A stretch of 64,000 nucleotides of DNA from Xylona heveae TC161 (lineage: Eukaryota > Ascomycota > Xylonomycetes > Xylonales > Xylonaceae). Location: the NCBI RefSeq assembly GCF_001619985.1, contig NW_017264195.1, forward strand, positions 2,604,001 to 2,668,000, given 5' to 3'. The notes under the pieces are model-generated. The model worked only from the letters and a program-made list of their open reading frames with translations, was not told the origin of the DNA and did not search any database. The translations under genes were made by a program, and so were the position numbers. Positions 45,855-58,637 of this stretch are shown piece after piece (position 1 is the stretch's first letter; every line of letters begins with the position of its first letter).

Positions 45855-48800
45855 TATGAAGTATTAGAGTCTAGCTCTGAAAACAGAAAAACAAGGCAAA
45901 AAGCAGAGATGGCTGGAGCAAGAGGACGTGAGAAGCTGGCTTGGGCCGAGACCGGATCGCGATTAATTATCTGAAGATACAAAAGCCTAGCCAGCTGGCT
46001 TTGCAATCTAATCAGGAAAAAGGAAATAAAGGAAGGTGAGCGATGTACACAGTCGGCCGTTGCGCAAGTTCTCCGTGGCGTCAAAATTTGGAGGCGGGTA
46101 GTTTATATGTCAGGAAGTGCTCTAGCAAGAGGAACGACCCGAAGAGCCACCAGGGGTTCTATTTCTGGTCGCCTTCCGAGCGGCGGCCAGAATGCAAGAT
46201 CCACGAGACAGTCGACGCCTCCATGCGCTAGTCAGGGAGCACATCCTAGTACCAATGGGCCTCCAAGGCGGACAGAAGCAAATGTTGTCAGGACATATAT
46301 TCCCTAATTTGGCAATTCAGCCATTCAGCAATGGAGTCGAAGCTATTTTTGCGCCAACACGGCAGGTTAGGCCGGCTCCATATTGCTGCACGGTCCATGT
46401 CGCACCCCTGCTGCAGCCTGTTCGAGTCCATTTTAAAAAAAGCATCCGTGCTTGCTTGTCCCACACTCCTCGACGGCAACGTTTGCTGCCAAAGAAAGAC
46501 TGGGCCACTTGTAGGGTGTAGCAGGCCTGCAGACCTTACCGCAGGCCATTCCCCGGTAGGTCCTGATCGCTATTCGAGCTTTCCCCCCATTCTCTTCTGC
46601 ATGCTGCTCGCCGCCCCGTGGTCCCATGCAAACCTACTTTCCCAGCATATCCTGGAAGTAGAGTGCGATACATAGGAACTGGTCGCTTGAATGACCTTGC
46701 CAACCATGCGGAACCGAGAGCCTCAATTATGGACGGGACCAGCGCAAGATGACGAGTAGCTACTAGGCCGTCGTGCCGCACTACCTCGTCCACTCTCTCA
46801 GTCATTGTCATCAAATTCGACCGAGCAGAAAAAAATGCCGACACCAATAAGGGAAGATATGATCCCAGCCATTGAGAGATGCCAAGTGGGTACATGGTTG
46901 GTGGTGGAACTGGATGGTATGTCCAAGTACCAACAGTCATTCGCCGGAGCCAGGAAATTGAACAGGCGATCATCTGATGCATTGCCTTTAGTGTCTTATT
47001 CGAGTATTGTTGCCCTATTCCTTCGCTGGCTAAGCTCGATAGTGATCATCGCAAACTTCATCCATTCGCGCAAAAAGCCAGATGGCGTCGAGATCCAAGA
47101 CGGTCGAGAGGCGAGGGAGGCCGGTCTATGGAAGAATTGGGAGTAGCTTGACGAGCACAGCATGAGATACACATGCTTGAAAGATTATGAATGGCCGCCA
47201 TGGCCGCAGAAAAAGTAACCTTGAGGCGCTCAAAGTGGCAATGTAGAACGAAGAGTGGACAGATGAGGTTGAGACTGATGTGCCATAACGCTAGGATCGT
47301 GCATGCCAAGCTCCCACATGGGTGCGGGACAAGCGGTTCGGTTGGTTCTCAGCGATCCGTCACTGGCGTCACTTATGCGAGTTTCAGGGATGACCTGACC
47401 ATACTGTATCTCCCACGAAAGATTTCTCGGGAGATTGAGGCTTCTGATTCGAGAAGACAGACAGGGAAAGGCATGTAAACCATACCAGAAAAGGATGAGA
47501 GAACATCCCGGTGCAACACACTTATGCTGGTGACAGGAACGGGGACGAAGAGAGCCAGGACCCTTTGGCCTAACAACGGGTGAAGTGGGTGAGGCTTGCA
47601 ATGTGCACAGTGCGTCGTGCGGGGTTCCGGACCCACAAAATAGTGAAAATGGTGATGTCTCTCGCATCTTAAGCGACCGTCCTAACCAAGATTGGACTTT
47701 CTTTTGTCCCTCAGTCCACTAGAATTTGCTCACATTAATCCCTTTTTTCTTAGCCGGGAATAATTGATCCATAATTAACTCGGACAGCAAGAATTAATTA
47801 TCCTTAAACCCAGCAAATTTCCAACTCTTCTGCGTGGTCACACCTTTTTTTCCTGCCTCCTTGCTCCGTGGCCCCATGCTTCCTTTCCCCCTCGAGGACC
47901 CATGTGCCTGTTCTCATGCACCCAACCCCCTCACATCCGACACCAACCTTACTATGAGCAATTTTTCTATTTGGGGACAATTAGTATAACAGTAATACCC
48001 CTAAAATTACCCTTCCTGGGCGCTTAACTTTGATTTTCTTTTCCATTTTTACCTCAAACCATGTCACGAGGTCCGATCTCTCATTATCGTCATCTGGATG
48101 TTGTCCGCGTTGCCGGCCCCAACGGAGTGGTAAATGACCATCGTCAATCATAATCAATGACGATTTAACTTTGATATTGTGCTTGGCAAATTTCCTCATT
48201 TGGACTCTTGCCCGTGTGTAACAGATAACGCAGCTCCACAAGGTCGTTTGCTTCTAGTTAACCGGATCATAAGCTTAGCTAAGGTAAGGTAAGTAAGGTA
48301 AGTAACCTGACATATCCAATTCAGTACAGAGGTGTCGAATCAGTTTACGCTCCGCTAGTGCAGCTTCTTTCTCATGATCTCGTGCTTCCATGTACTGATA
48401 CTGATACCTGATTCAGGCTTTCAGCAATGCCTGACGTACTCTGTTGGGCAAATCTCATTTACATTGCTTGCTATCTCAGTACTTCAAGCAGACGAGAAAA
48501 CAAGCCAACATCTCGCTTGGGTCATCGGGGAGAATGGAAATATTACGATAATCACATAAGACCACCCCAATGGCCCGGCCCGGTCCGCCGTATGTCACAT
48601 AATTTTTGAGCGATGCTGATCAACCATAGCAAGATTGCCAGCATAACCTTTTTGACAGGATCTAAGACCAAAAAGAGCAGGTGAGAGCGGGCGTTGCGCT
48701 AGCGACCGATAAACCTGTGCAACACATACCGCGTCGGTCTCATACAAGCCTACCTAGAGACAAGATCTCACTCTACCTCAGATATAATTTCTACACTAAA

Positions 48801-51644
48801 GCTTGTACCAAATTTTTACAGAAGAATAACCATTCTGGTCGATGAAAAGTAGGTTATAGATCTTCAATAATTGTAAAGAATTGGAGAAAGGGGGTACGCA
48901 ATGTGCGACGCAATGAAAAAACAAATCTTCTAATGAATTACCCTCGTACAAGCACTGTGATAGTGAAGCTCCCACGCTCCAGAAGAGCAACATCTTCAAG
49001 CTACCTAGAGCTTTAGCTTGGTCGGATTCCCAAGGCGATCACATCATTAGCGAGATGATAGAAGCCACGGTCAAGGTATCACAAAGAACTGGTAGGACAA
49101 ACTACTACAATCGTGGCATTGACGAATGGCACGCTAAGTCATGAAACGATGCAAGTGTCCAGCATCAGTCTTCGCCTCAAGAAATGGCTTACTATTTCGT
49201 TTTGATCAAACCCTGCAACAGCACAAAATCGGCGGAGGTCGGGCATTCAGGTTATACAATGGCTTGTGAAATTGGCTTTCTCCAGCAACGTAGCTCGGCG
49301 TGCAAGATCAATTCGAGCCACGGCCGTGGACAAGAGGAATCCCTTGCGCAATGAGGCTTTCCCTCGTGGTCCTTTTTCATTGACCGCTGCTCAAATATGC
49401 CTGAGAAAAGTTTCTGCATGTCTGACTTGGCTGAAGCATTAGCCAGCTATATCGATAAGCCTCCTACAAGCAGAGAGTTCGCAACAGCGTTTCAGTTTAC
49501 TCGAACACCCCGAGTCGCTTGTGCTGGCCACAGTCTCCATTCCCTGCACGTCTGTTGCTCACTCTCTGCCGGCAAAAACCACAAAGTGGAACGTGCATCA
49601 TTGGTATTGATTGGGATTATCCTTGGCGAAATCCATCTGTACGTATCTATGGCCCCCGCTAGCTTCTGCAATAATGATGCTTGTCTGAACTGTATCTGGG
49701 TAACATCCAAAGACAGCAATTGTTCGGCCAACGCCGAAGTTAAGAGTGGTGTGAGCGGGGTTCAGTAGTTAGCGAGGCCCACCATGGGAGTCTCCCATGG
49801 CGACCAAGGTATCTTGAGATGCTTCACTGTACGGTTACTTTCTTGATGAGATGCCACATTTAGGATTCTTCAGCTAACAAAGTTGAACGATTACAGTCCC
49901 TGTCCTGTCACATCTTCATCTCGCGATCAAGATTCTGCGCCACTTGAAGAAGAAATTAAGAGACGATTTGTTTCTGTGTCGTCGGACAAATTACACGGCG
50001 AAGAAACTTTGCGAATAGTACCTTGAGTCACCTCCAGCTGTGTCTTAGTTCTTCTGTTGGTGGTTGGGAAATGTGATTGAGAAGCCGAAAAAACTCTTCA
50101 TCTTCGTATTCTCTTCCAGAATCATGGAAATGCAATTGATTGGAAATCTGCAGAAGATGGCACATTGAGCACCGACATTACAGCAAGCCACCAGGAGGGC
50201 CCTGTCGATCAACGCTCGTCCAGTCAAAAGTAGATTTGATGTCTTGAACCTCGACTGCTGAGTCGAGCTACGACAAGATGTCTTAACCTGACACTTGATG
50301 TGACTGTCTGATTCGGGTACTCTAACGTACCGTCTACTCTGCCTAAGACACTGGGGAGACAACGGCAGACAGGACGTTACGAAAAGTTTACTTTTTCCTC
50401 CTGTAACACTTGGGGTTCAACCTTTGGTCGACAGAATATACGTGCATTCTACTTGGGCAACACATAAGAGACAATTCATCTATGTGGGCTTGCAGATGAG
50501 TGAGGGGAAAAGATAGCTCTTTGCATGGTGGAAGCGTGGAGCGAATTGCTCTTCAGTCGGCGTGTGACACGAGGGCGACGAAAAGAAGTCAAAAAATGGT
50601 TTGTCGAACAGACGATGGCATGCACGCACAAACAGCAACGAGGGCCATCTCGTCTCGTCCCGTCGTCGAGCCGAAAGGCCCGCCCGTGTCGGACCGTAAG
50701 CTAATCGAGACGGACCCTCTCACTAAAAGATCAGTGCCAAAAAGTCAAAAGAAGTACTAAATATCGGAGTAGCTACTAGTAGACCCATAATGTGATGCCA
50801 AAAGAGACAGGTTGTGATGACATGAGCTGAGGCGTTGCGCGGCCGTTATAGCACAGAGCCCATTCATCAGGATACTGTCGCCTTACTCGTTGAGGCCATT
50901 TTTGCTTAACTTAGCTCACAAAAGACCTTCTGATCACTTTGATGCCAAATTGGGCAAGAGAGAAAATGAAGCAATACATCTGTCCAGCCTATCATCGTCC
51001 TAGGCCACTATGGGCGCCAACGCGAGGTATCGCACCATCCCCCCCGGCCTCAGAATGCAGTCACAGCCCTGACCAGACCAATGGGCTCCCACGCCTTTGT
51101 CGCATCCATGCTGACCTCCTCATTATCACTGCTAATTTCCCGCGTGGGATTGGCTGACGGGCTTGACCACCTGCACATTCCTTCTGCACCTGGCGGCACA
51201 CGCTTCTCGAGGCAATCCCGTCTGAACGATTCCTAGCCATTGCTACATGTCGACGCCTGTCGACCGAGACCTGGACGCGAACCAACCGCCGGGTCGGGCG
51301 CCTCAGAAGCCTCATCACCGTCTCATGCATATGGCGGTCACAGCACGGCCGCCCTCGAAACCATTCGGGCGTGATGCGGGCTCCTGTGCGCTTCGTCCCT
51401 CGGACGGCCCGAGAAGGCATCATCACCTTATACTTAAGAACATTGATGCACCCCACGCCCGAAGGGTCGTGTCTCCCTAGTCCCATTCATTTCCTTTTTG
51501 CTCCCGTGTATTTCTTTCCTTGCAACTTTCTACGGTGACTGTCGGTCTCTAAATATTAGATTAAGAGAAAAAACAAAAAGGGTTAAGAGAGAATTACATT
51601 TGATTTGTTTGAATTGATAGAACGGCACATACGACCATCTCGCG
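45855..51644. other. Long divergent intergenic between Zn2Cys6 and BOI-like genes
   Basis: 5.8 kb with no coding region that I can support. Small frames on both strands lack family resemblance. It contains GGTAA-type short tandem words near 48277-48306 and a GC-richer block at about 50980-51480 just upstream of the BOI-like gene. Both flanking genes start here, so it must contain two promoters, and probably long regulatory sequence. Confidence 0.6.
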
Positions 51645-53960
51645 ATGGCGGATATCATCATGGTAAATCTCTCATGCATAGCATTTAATGATTCGGGATA
51701 TGCTGACATTCGCCTCAACAGGCTGGGCCAGCTTTGGACTTCCAGGATGGATTGGGAATGTACCAAAAAGGTTTCAAGCAGCCATTTTTCGGTCTTCATG
51801 CGCCGGCGCCTAGACCGTTATCCGAAGCTACGGAAATATATGATACTGAGTTCGAAGACGACTTCAGTGATACAGAGATGACATCCTCGAGACGGAGTAT
51901 GGAATCTGTAAGGACTTAGGGACAAAGATGACTCCATGTGCGAGCGCTGACCTGATTTATAGTTTGACAAGAAGAGTGACACGACAGTATCAAGCTTTGA
52001 CGAAGTTACGACACCAAAATCAAATCATTTCAACAGTTATGGATTTCCTGCAGTTGAGTCGAAGCCGGTGGAAGGTCCGAAAGGGCCACATCTGTTCCGA
52101 TTCTCACAGACTGCGCCAAAAGAATACCTGGATATGTCCATGTCCTTGTCACCCATTGTGAACTTACAAGAAGCATCACAAAAGCCGGAGCCTACCCGGT
52201 CCCCTCAATCGGCCGTATCTCCCCGGTTCAGCTCTCTCCCAAGAGCCGTCGCCCAGCTTGAGCCTGTAGAAGTTCGGAGGTGGACACCGCAACAAGTGGC
52301 GTCTTGGATGTATGGCTTGGGTTTTGAGGAATCTGTCGTTGACAAGTTTGAGCGAAACGACATCTCGGGCGCCATCTTGGTTGACCTTCAGTTTGAGGAC
52401 CTCAAGGAGCTAGACATTCAGTCCTTTGGAAAGCGCCACCGCTTGTGGAACGAGATTCATCATCTTCGTGGCAACGCTGGCCCCGCTCCCAATGTGGTTG
52501 CTGCAACTGACATCGAACGCCCTGCAACTTCTTCAAGTAGTAGAGGCTCACCGCAGCCTCTTCGATCACAGACATGCCCTCCACATGAAGACATGGAGCA
52601 TCCAGTCTCGCCAGCTTCAGCTCGCCGGCGAATGCGAAAGCCGCGACAGTCAGAAATCGACGATATAATCTCTCCAGCCGAGTCTGTTTCCATAGTTGCA
52701 ATTGAGCAAATTTTGCCTAGGCCTCACAAGTGTTCAAAGGGTGAGAATTGCTCCAAATGGAGAAAACAGCAGCGCCAGCTGGCACGCATTGGCGAAGCTG
52801 TTCCTCTAAGCTCGGACAAGGACGGACGCTTTGTCCTAGCTCATGAACCGCCCACTCCTGCCAGCATAGAAACGAGTTTTCGACCGACTTCCGACGTCGT
52901 GCCGTCAGTGGTGGCCTCGTCAGATGTGCTCGGTCCCAGTCAATATCCGCAATTCCGTCTCCAAGAGGAGCGGCTGCGCGTGATTGAAACTCGCGACCCG
53001 CAGGAAAATGTCAAGCAATTCCTGAACTTTCAGCACATCAATGCCCCTCCACCACCAGAGGAGCCTTCTACTCCTCCTCTCGAACTGTTCCCACCATTGC
53101 ACCCGCCAGAGAATACTCCTGGCGCGCATGAGTATCTCCGAAGTCTCCCCAAATTGTCAATACCTCTCACAAGATCAGCAAGCACCTCTCCTCAGAGGCC
53201 ATATCACTATCCTACAAACAGTTACTCGCCGCTCCGCACCATTGTTCCTTCTGATCGCCATGGCACACCATTCTCCGAGATGGATGTCCCGGTGACTGCA
53301 GTCCCAATTGGCCCAATCGCTCGGGACATTTCTCAATCGGTGCCTCCAAACATGCAATTTGGCAACCGGGAACGTGACAATTCGTCCCGAGCATCATCTC
53401 GCAGCGAGAATCGCCGGCCAAGCTTTGCGCTGGAGCGGATCAAGGAGAATGTGCTCAGCCCCGTTGATCAGCCAGAGGAGATGCCAGCGCACGCCCATCA
53501 TAGTTATAACAGCAGCATTAGCCATGCCGGATGGATGAAGAAGCGCAAGACCAAGTTCCTCCGCCACGAGTGGCAAGAGAATCACTACAAGCTCGAGGGC
53601 ACCAAGCTGGCCATGCACAAGGACGAGCAAACCATTGACGCTCTCGAGTACATTGACGTGGACGACTACGCCATTGCCTGCTCGTCTCTGGCGTCCAACA
53701 AGCTCGGCGCGGCGCTCAAGTCGCTCAAGCTTTCGGGTTCTGGAAAGAAGAAGGACGCAGACATTAGTGCCTTTGCCTTTCAGCTCATCCCATCGATCGA
53801 CAAGAAGGGCGTGCGGGCCGCCGCTCTAGGCAAGACGCATCATTTTGCAGTCAAGTCGCGAGAGGAGCGGATCGACTGGATGCGCGAACTCATGCTTGCC
53901 AAAGCCCTCAAGCAAAAGGGTGACGGTTACGAAGTTAACGTCAATGGAAACAAGATCTAG
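51645..53960 (+). CDS. SAM and PH domain polarity protein (Boi1/Boi2 type)
   Basis: Resembles Boi1/Boi2-type scaffold proteins, which link Rho/Cdc42 polarity, exocytosis and the plasma membrane. Exons are 51645-51662 (six codons), 51722-51907 and 51963-53960, with introns of 59 and 55 nt, giving 733 residues. A SAM domain lies at about residues 171-238 (VRRWTPQQVASWMYGLGFEES...). A short Cys/His motif HKCSKGENCSKWRK lies near 322. A long Pro/Ser-rich disordered region follows. The PH domain runs from about 586 to 715 and starts HAGWMKKRKTKFLRHEWQENHYKL. The end is short and charged. No SH3 domain is seen, unlike yeast Boi1/2, which fits the filamentous-ascomycete form. The ATG at 51645 gives the short peptide MADIIM before the first intron; a start inside exon 2 (M75 area) is less likely. 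Confidence 0.88.
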
Positions 53961-55109
53961 TGTGCTTTATTTATTCTTTTTCTTTTTCTCCTCTTTCTCC
54001 ATTTTCCAATCATAACGACAGAGTACTTTTGCATCACAATTTGTCAAATCACCGCTCTATTACGACTCTTTTTTTTTTATTTCTCTTTCTGCCTTAATTC
54101 TTACCTTTCATCGTCAAATCTTCATCAACTATACCCACCCTCTCTCCATCCCCGGGCGTCGCATTGATCAGTTTTCCCACCCAGCATCACAATGTTTTGC
54201 TTTCATTTATTATTCTCATATCTACCCATCCATTCTCTTTCCGTTCTCGCATTTATAGCACCGTCTCCCGACGCTCCCTCCATCCCCTTGCATTCTGTCT
54301 CCTCCAATTCATTTCCCGCCCCCCCTCCATTTTATTTTATTTTTCTTTCGAGGCGCCGGTAGCCTCATTCTTTTCCCATTGAAATCTCTTATCTCAGATA
54401 TCCCGCACGGCAGTAGGTAGCAAGCAGGCAAGTTAGCAAGAAGGAGCAAATTGGCCAAATAGGTATAGTCTAAATGGGGAGCAAAGTAGGTAGTTTAGAA
54501 TTAAATATAACGACGATTGATGACCATATTTAAAACCATTTACATTCACGAGTGCTTTTCGTATCAGATCAAAGTAAAAATTACAATTCGTACTATGTTA
54601 ATGCAAATTCCACAATTTTGCATGATAGATATACTAGAGTGAAGGCTGGAGGTGTCATTTCGAATATCAACCCGACTTGGTCTTGCTCGCGTCAAGGAAT
54701 GGCCTGAGACTAGTAGCTTCCGATAATTTCTGCAGCAGCTCAGACTGGTTGTTTTCATTTCTGGTCTAGTTTATACATACACCAAGCATCGTGACGAATA
54801 TTTATGATAGAGAGGAAAAGAAAGGAAGAAAAAAAAAGGGCGGGGGGGAGGGGGGAAATAAAAGAGGAAAAAATTGTACTCCGGTGGCCCTGTAGCCATG
54901 CAAAGTCACCAGTAACGTCACAATCGATGAATTTCTAGGGTTATGGACATGAGAATTGAGTGCAAACGAAATATATAGGCAGTATGAGAAATAAGACGAG
55001 AAAAGAGGAGAGGAAAGGAGCAGGATATCGTCAAGTCGTGATGAGACATATGTAGTCATGGTATAGTTGGACAAATGAGACACAAGAAGGGGTGTATGGA
55101 ATGCAATGT
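53961..55109. other. Convergent intergenic
   Basis: 1.15 kb between two convergent stops. The plus strand is pyrimidine-rich over 53970-54400, and a purine/G-rich stretch lies near 54820-54870. It probably consists of two long 3' untranslated regions. No gene was recognised. Confidence 0.55.
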
Positions 55110-56425
55110 TCAAGACTTTGCTCCTTTGATGTAGGCAAATGTGTCTGCAGTGGCAAAAGAAAATGGACTTTTGGGCATATCAGGACTCCGCGGACTCAGA
55201 GGCTTGGCGAAAAGGTCGTCCTCTTCTTCTTGCAGCCGATTCATGCCGCCCAATGCTGCTGATGGTGGTGGTGGCGGTGGCGGAGGGAGAAAAGGTTCAG
55301 ATGGGAGGATGGCTGCATCCAGTGAAGCAAGACCGTTGTTTTGCCGTTGCTGTTGCTGGACCGACAGAGGTGGCGACTGGGCGACAAACCTTTTGAGTGG
55401 CCCATTATTATGAGTTTGAGGTCTAGGTGCATCGGTTCCATGAAACGTGCTGAAAGAGGAAATGGCGACATCGGCCGCCTCTGGTGAAAACGGATGGGAC
55501 TCGTTTGATGGATCATCGTGAGCGTCGGCCTCCAGCGGTGTTTCCAGCTTGAGTGAAGAGGAACCGTGGTTGGCTAAAGTCGTGAACAAAGTATGATTTA
55601 GTATACCAAACCGAAAGCTAATGCAATAGATAGATGGTAATTACCTTGGCGCCTTGTACTGAGCTCCTCCTCGGTCGTACCGATCTTCAAGCCTCTCAGC
55701 ATCTCCGACAAACGGCTTCCCCCAGGTGATCGGGGACTGCCTGGGCTCAGAGGTGTCAAAGGACGGTTGCCGAGTCCAGGATTGGGAATGGCGATGCTCA
55801 ATGGCCGGGAGGAAATTCCAAACGTTTTCTCAATCCAGTCCTTTTCTTGCATCGCCATTTCCAATGCCACACCCTCGATGTTCGCCTGCATTTCATGATC
55901 AATCTCCCTTTGAAGGACAGACAGGCGCTTCTTTGCCCATATTGTATGGTATACACCTTTTCGCCCCGATGTTTGCACAGAAAGACCCAGCTGCGGCGGG
56001 AAAATCGCGGGCAAAGGGTTTATGCGTATCGTGTCCTGGTCCGCCCCGCTCGTATCATTGTCCTTGGACTCAGTGTTGGACGAAGACACATGCGAAACTG
56101 TAACCGTTGGGGGAATAGGGTCCCCAGGGGGAATTAAAAAGTAGAGACGGTATGTAGAATCAGATTGTTCCTCTGCAGGAAGCACGGTTCTCTTGCCTGG
56201 CCATGACACATGCCAATCTCGACGAGGTTCTCCTCCTTTTCGAACGTCCTCCCACTCTACCATGAGCACTTTTGTGCCCTCATTACCGCGGCCAGCTTCG
56301 ATTTCATAGCGAGCAAGAGCCGTAAAGGGGTCTAAAGGCGGCGGAGTAGTTCCGTTATCGTCACATCCGACCGAAGCAGCATCCGGTTCGAAACGTGCGG
56401 GGAGCGGTGCATCCATATTCTGCAT
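55110..56425 (-). CDS. Conserved fungal protein of unknown function
   Basis: I do not know a named family, but the sequence looks like a real fungal protein. Exons are 56425-55645 and 55573-55110 with a 71-nt intron (GTAATT donor, TACTAAAT branch site, TTTAG acceptor, phase 1), giving 414 residues. The folded part is N-terminal. It has an acidic segment with ARYEIEAGRGNEGTKVLMVEWED, a WHVSWPGKRTVLPA block, YRLYFLIPPGDPIPPTVT, and GLSVQTSGRKGVYHTIWAKKRLSVLQREI. A helical stretch, EMQANIEGVALEMAMQEK, follows near residue 200. The C-terminal half is Ser/Pro-rich, with a poly-proline run and SPRSPD-type phosphorylation-like motifs. An alternative start is the ATG at 56416 (MDAPLPARF), only three codons later. 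A WW- or EVH1-type partner is a guess from the proline runs. Confidence 0.8.
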
Positions 56426-58637
56426 CAGAAGAAGGTCAAACAATCACCAGTATATTATCACTGAGACAGGCAGAACGGCGCGGGGGAAAGGGTTGAGCGG
56501 GGAAAAGAGGGGAAACACTCCGAGACAAAGAGTCAGCAACGTCCCCAAATTCGGGAGAAAGGAGGGGTTCGCATTGGCGAGGTAAAACACAATGAGTTCA
56601 GCGAGTGCAGCAAGTGCAGAAAGTTTGCAAAATCACGCGAGAGGAACGTATTGCAAAGTCAGTCGAAATGCTCAGGTATGGAGTGGTGCGCGTCGAGGAA
56701 ATTGGTTCGTCGGCGTGGTGTTGACATGGAAGGACCTCATTAGCGATCATCTGCTGTTTTCCACGGATTTTCCCCCCACTCTACGTTTCCACGTAATTTC
56801 CAGTTAGCTAGGCAATGCACAAAGTACGAATTTGGGGGATTGAGCCTCAACATGTGGATCGAATAGAGCCAAATAAGGGACGAAACATGATAGAATTGAT
56901 TGTTGACCGGGACCCTAATCCTTTCGTGGCACCTCCACGTCTAGACCTCGACCCAAAGCTGCAGTCGTGGGATTCGCCGCAGACGGCTCACTGTGAAGAA
57001 CCAGCTTGGCAAAAGTCGCGAGTACATTCTGAAAGGCCATAATGGACTCATTTCCCGGGGCCATTGTATCGTATTGAATGATAGCAGCTCATTTGGGTAC
57101 TCTTCCACGGAACGCTCTTGGTGTGGGACAATCATTCAATCTACAGGGACGGAAGAGCAACTCCGCACTCTTTAAGTCTTTTTCATTGTCTTCCTCATGT
57201 ATTAATTTGCACTGCCTCAATAATATATATATAAAATAGGAATGCAATCTCTCGTTCAGACCTGGGCAACAACAGGGCATCGGTCGTTTCTTATGACAAG
57301 CATTGTGGTCTCGAGATGGTCTACTTGTGTGGTTTCCACCTCCGTACCGACGACGCGAACTCCTGCGTGGTAAGATATAAATAGCGACAGAGACGTGTTT
57401 GTTCATGCAGGAAGCACAAGGATACAGAGCGTAAAGAGCGAATGAGATGCAGAGCAGACCCCAAAGGACCATGCATGAGCCCACGAGAGCGTGACGAGGT
57501 ACTGTATCAGACAACGGGGGAGCACAATCAGATTCCCTCACTCTACATGCTCAACTATTGCTGGTGATCTACAGTGGTATACTGCCGCTGGTCTATCAAG
57601 ATATATGATGAAGATCAAGGAGCGACTTCTCTCTTCGTTCTTACCACCAACGTGTCTTTGCAAATGATCGATCATCGGTGTGAGAATGAACGCCCACTGA
57701 CCAGCGCTGTCACTTTATTTTTAGAGTCTTAAGTTGGGTATGATTGTGGTTTAACCGCCCATATATCCCTGGCGGCCAATGAACTACCGTTAGCTAAAGG
57801 CATCATCTATCCTGGTCGTCCAATCCCTCTGCTCCATCCCCCGGCCCGTCCCTCACGCTACTAAGCGCCCGTGTATCATTCACGCCAATCACATGCGATA
57901 ACCTCAGAACGTCCATTCTACCCCATCAACATGCAACAACCTCTGCCCCTCCAACCTGCAGTCTCTGAAGCATCGTGCTGCCTTAGCGTAGAGATTGGAG
58001 AGCGCTGAAAATATGTTGCAAGGCAGTTTGCTGCCTAGTGCACGCACTGGTTCGACTTGCTCAGACTCGGCCAGCAGCATTGCTCCAAGTTTGATCTGTT
58101 TCGTGCACATTCTACATCAGCGGGACATATTATTGGAGGAAAGCATCGCCAGCGATGAAGAAGAACCACAAGGTGATGAAGATGTATTTGGAAAATGTTG
58201 AGTTAAATCAAATTATTGATATAGCTAGTTCGCCTAGACGCCCATGGTCGCATGTTGCTTCTTTGAGACTCTCCTTTCCCAGCTCCCTTCCGCAGAATGC
58301 AATAACAAATCCTCCTAACCTCGATCCAACCGGACCCATTATTAAATCCAAAATCCCAAAAAAGTGTCCCCCCAAATGGCACCTTGACGCGAAACCCCTG
58401 GCTCCAAATCATGAGAGAAGAAAAGATCGTACGCTCATCCGGATAGAGTAGTTGTGGATGCATAGAAATTTTGAGCGATGCAGGCGATGAAGAGGATGGA
58501 CAACCGTAGTGCATGCCATCCTAGGTTTTGGGAAGCTCAAATGAGAGTCGTGTGTCGCGAAGAAGCGGGCAGAAAAAGCCGAAGACTTGACCGAGAAAAT
58601 TCGTCAATCGGATAAATTAAGACTGATTCTTGAAAGC
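56426..58637. other. Intergenic
   Basis: 2.2 kb between the start of the 414-residue gene and the stop of the 209-residue gene, both minus. It is not evidently coding. A pair of inverted octamers at 57586-57593 and 57699-57706 encloses a box-C-like ATGATGA and a CTGA (see findings). Confidence 0.55.

Noticed and set aside
48397-48420. ACCTGAT word like part of a TPP riboswitch
   Set aside because: No CTGAGA partner in range and no thiamine gene next to it.
51061-51486. 141-codon Arg-rich minus-strand frame with an ATG
   Set aside because: Composition reflects a GC-rich block next to the BOI-like promoter; no family.
51627-51638. ACATACGACCAT, identical to the first bases of fungal 5S rRNA
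   Set aside because: Only about 12 bases match and the following sequence diverges; coincidence just before the BOI-like ATG.
57089-57541. 150-codon minus-strand frame
   Set aside because: Non-ATG start, no domain, not supported by splice signals.
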